A DNA stretch of 64,000 bases, taken from contig NPFB01000114.1 in NCBI GenBank assembly GCA_014084085.1, positions 6,227 through 70,226 on the forward strand, given 5' to 3'. Positions 62,176-64,000 of this stretch are shown here, piece after piece. The notes under the pieces were generated by a model. The model was not told where the DNA came from. It did no database searches and was given only the letters and a program-made list of their open reading frames with translations. The stretch is from Hondaea fermentalgiana. Taxonomy: Eukaryota > Sar > Bigyra > Thraustochytrida > Thraustochytriidae. The translations under genes were made by a program, and so were the position numbers. Position 1 is the stretch's first letter. Each line of letters starts with the position of its first letter.

Positions 62176-63135
62176 TCAAGCCTCGAGTCGCAGCGGCTGG
62201 CCACGCTCGTACTGGAGGAAACCTTGAATGCTAACACGTGGTCCGCCAACAACAGGACCTCGAACACCGTGAGGGCGTTGCGTGCAAATCAGAACTAGAT
62301 CACCAGGACGGACCTTGACGGTGACTGGGTCGGGCAAACGTTCGCGCAAGGCGGCTTGGGCTTGCGCGTCTTGCAGCAATGCCAGCGAAAGGGTGGGGGC
62401 ATTGCGATAAAAGTCCCAGCGCGAGGCAAAGGTGACGGGCCAGATCTGTAATTCACCTCCAGACGGGGCATTGCGGAGGTAGATGTTTGCGCTAAAGAGA
62501 CCACGGTCCGGGCTCATGATTGCAAGCTCGTCGACATGAGCGAAACCGCGCGTCCAACGCGCGGGGTCATAGCGGGAAGCGGGACGCATAATGCGAGGCA
62601 CTCCTGCTTGAAATGGCTGACGGTCGCCGCCCTTTTCGCGAGACAGCAAACACCCCTCGGTCCAGATCTCGTCGAGCTCGAGGCGAAATTTGTCCATGGG
62701 TCCCATGGCGAGCACACCGTCCTCTCGGTGGTAACGCCACTTGCGCATGGCCTCTACCGAGTTGCCAAAGTAGGCTTCGAGTTCATCGTTGGCCACCGCG
62801 ACGTTGTGCGGCGTGCCGACGGCGTCGACGTCGGAAGGCTCTGCTTCGCGGCCCCCGCTTGCCACGGACCAGTTGCGCACGTCTTCATCGGCAAGCATCA
62901 TGTCTGCGACCTCGAGCGCCTGTTTCTCCGGGTAAAACCCCTTGACGTGGACCGCAAGCGTGTCGTGCGCAAGCAGACGCTCCACGTCCTCCCGGCGCAG
63001 CTCGCCGTCCTCGCGGGTGGTGATCTCGTCCCCGACGTGCCGCAGGGACTCCACGTCGCCGAAGCGCGCCTCCAGCAGCCGCAGCGCGTTGGCCACCGCC
63101 GCGCCCCGCGCCCCCGACGACACGCGCCCGAGCAT
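62176..63135 (-). CDS. 2-oxoglutarate/Fe(II)-dependent dioxygenase-like protein
   Basis: The 319-residue protein carries a prolyl-4-hydroxylase-like double-stranded beta-helix. The iron site is His200-x-Asp202 (GFAHVDELAI) and distal His289 (RPHGV), with Arg300 in PRVSIQGF placed to bind the 2OG carboxylate. LFSANIYLRNAPSGGELQIW between them is the usual cupin-strand pattern. It probably hydroxylates or otherwise oxidises a small molecule or protein. It lies 184 bp upstream of the SDR on the same strand. Start is ATG ending 63135. Membership in the 2OG superfamily is fairly sure; the substrate is not known. Confidence 0.85.
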   Translation of the reverse strand: MLGRVSSGARGAAVANALRLLEARFGDVESLRHVGDEITTREDGELRREDVERLLAHDTLAVHVKGFYPEKQALEVADMMLADEDVRNWSVASGGREAEPSDVDAVGTPHNVAVANDELEAYFGNSVEAMRKWRYHREDGVLAMGPMDKFRLELDEIWTEGCLLSREKGGDRQPFQAGVPRIMRPASRYDPARWTRGFAHVDELAIMSPDRGLFSANIYLRNAPSGGELQIWPVTFASRWDFYRNAPTLSLALLQDAQAQAALRERLPDPVTVKVRPGDLVLICTQRPHGVRGPVVGGPRVSIQGFLQYERGQPLRLEA

Positions 63136-63394
63136 CCTCCCGCCGCCGCTCCGATCAATCGGTCTGTGCGCAGTATTGTGTTTGCTCTTCTCGCTTGCTT
63201 GGCTCGCGCTCTCGATAGAGCAAGCCCTGATCAGAGAGCAAGCCTTGAGAGAGCAGGCGCAAGACGAGACAAGACAAACGCGGATCGAAGGAAAGCTCGC
63301 GCAGCGCCGGCTGCGACCGCGCGGCGCAGAAAGCTAGTTTGTTTGCCCGGCGAGCTGGCTAGGTAGCGAGCTGGCTCGGCGAGGAGAAAGGAGA
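63136..63394. promoter_or_regulatory. Bidirectional region 2OG oxygenase / membrane protein
   Basis: 259 bp between divergent ATGs, with GAGCAAGCC-type repeats (63217-63260) and GCGAGCTGGCT repeats (63350-63376). No core element is recognised. Confidence 0.45.
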
Positions 63395-64000
63395 ATGCGC
63401 TCGCGGCACGATGGCCAGCGGGGCACCGGCGCCGCGACAGCTGAGGCTGCGGCGCCCGGGCATGAAGACATTGGCAAGCACGCTGCGGAAAGCCCGCTGT
63501 TCTCGTCTTCGCGAACGCCGTCGAGAGAAACGATCCGCTTCGTGCTCGCCTCGTGCGGCAAAGCAGCCTTTGTGCAGACAGTCATGCTCGTGGTCATGCT
63601 CGCTATTGCGTACGTGGTGGGCGCCGTGAGCGGGAGCGAGAGCGCCACGGGGGTGACGCGAAATGTGCTCTTCAACGCGTACCAGGTCTTTATGATCTCG
63701 GTCGCCGCCGTCGAGGTCTTTCTGAGCGGTGTCAAAACGCAGCAGGCAGCCGCCGCGGGATCCCAGCCGCCGATGGCCTCGGGCAACAACGATGCGCAGA
63801 GCTTGCAGGGCGCTGTGGACCCGGATGAGGCACGCATGAATCGGATATTCCACATGACTATTCTGGGCGCCCTCGTAGCCCCCTTTTTGTTTCTTTATTG
63901 GCGCTCAGAAGGCACCGCAACGGACCTGGCCATTTGTTTATTCACGCAGTGGGCCGCCAAGGCCGTGTGCTTTGTGACGTTTCCGCGCGAGATCCTCACC
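63395..64000 (+). CDS. Multipass membrane protein, 5' part only
   Basis: An open frame from ATG 63395 runs without a stop to the window edge (202 codons), so the 3' end is missing. After a polar, Ala/Ser-rich N-terminus (about 1-48) come hydrophobic segments near 58-78 (AAFVQTVMLVVMLAIAYVVG), 92-110 (VLFNAYQVFMISVAAVEVFL), 152-168 (FHMTILGALVAPFLFLYW) and 176-195. A polar Gln/Ser/Ala-rich loop lies between the second and third. I do not recognise the family. Codon use matches its neighbours. Confidence 0.7.
   Translation, partial: MRSRHDGQRGTGAATAEAAAPGHEDIGKHAAESPLFSSSRTPSRETIRFVLASCGKAAFVQTVMLVVMLAIAYVVGAVSGSESATGVTRNVLFNAYQVFMISVAAVEVFLSGVKTQQAAAAGSQPPMASGNNDAQSLQGAVDPDEARMNRIFHMTILGALVAPFLFLYWRSEGTATDLAICLFTQWAAKAVCFVTFPREILT

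Overview
This window looks like nuclear DNA of a GC-rich, gene-dense, intron-poor protist. The reasons are eukaryote-only genes (the TFIIH helicase XPB, DMAP1/SWC4, NatD, a Rubicon-like RUN-PX protein, a Sfi1-repeat protein), long uninterrupted reading frames, only one clear spliceosomal intron (GT..AG, in the GDPD gene) and very abundant short tandem repeats near gene starts. A heterotrophic stramenopile of the thraustochytrid (labyrinthulomycete) kind fits best; this is inference, because no taxonomic marker such as rRNA is present. Three runs of exactly 100 N (12399-12498, 32322-32421, 54766-54865) are scaffold gaps, each flanked by repeats.

Layout. 0.5-9 kb: uroporphyrinogen decarboxylase (-) diverges from the histone N-acetyltransferase NatD (+); an FSP1/NDH-2-like flavoprotein (-) diverges from a RING-H2 protein (+); cystathionine gamma-lyase (-) follows. 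9.9-13.3 kb: a cyclic-nucleotide phosphodiesterase and a small membrane protein, both (-). 14-19 kb: XPB helicase and a degenerate agmatine-deiminase-like protein, both (+). 19-28 kb: a 1950-residue RUN-PX-RH protein (-) diverging from a coiled-coil protein (+). 30-37.8 kb: a 2573-residue NACHT-WD40 (STAND) protein (+). 38-50.6 kb: a Sfi1-repeat centrin-binding-type protein, a membrane-anchored thioester alpha-2-macroglobulin and a HIT-like protein, all (-). 52.5-64 kb: acetolactate synthase (-), GDPD (+, one intron), DMAP1/SWC4 (+), two short-chain dehydrogenases and a 2OG-Fe(II) oxygenase (all -), and the 5' part of a membrane protein running off the right edge (+).

Most genes are housekeeping (haem, sulfur amino acid and branched-chain amino acid synthesis, transcription and repair, chromatin, lipid turnover). 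The unusual part is 30-48 kb. There a NACHT-WD40 receptor-like protein, with a recently duplicated WD block and a His-His replacement in its Walker B motif, lies about 5.7 kb from a type II membrane thioester protein of the complement/A2M superfamily. Both families serve recognition or defence elsewhere, so this is the best candidate for an undescribed system, although nothing in the sequence shows that they work together. Other points of interest are the apparently dead agmatine-deiminase homologue, the membrane-segment extension on UROD, and the Rubicon-type protein carrying a 71-residue tandem repeat.

Several long open frames begin at GTG or TTG; I moved those starts to the first plausible in-frame ATG.
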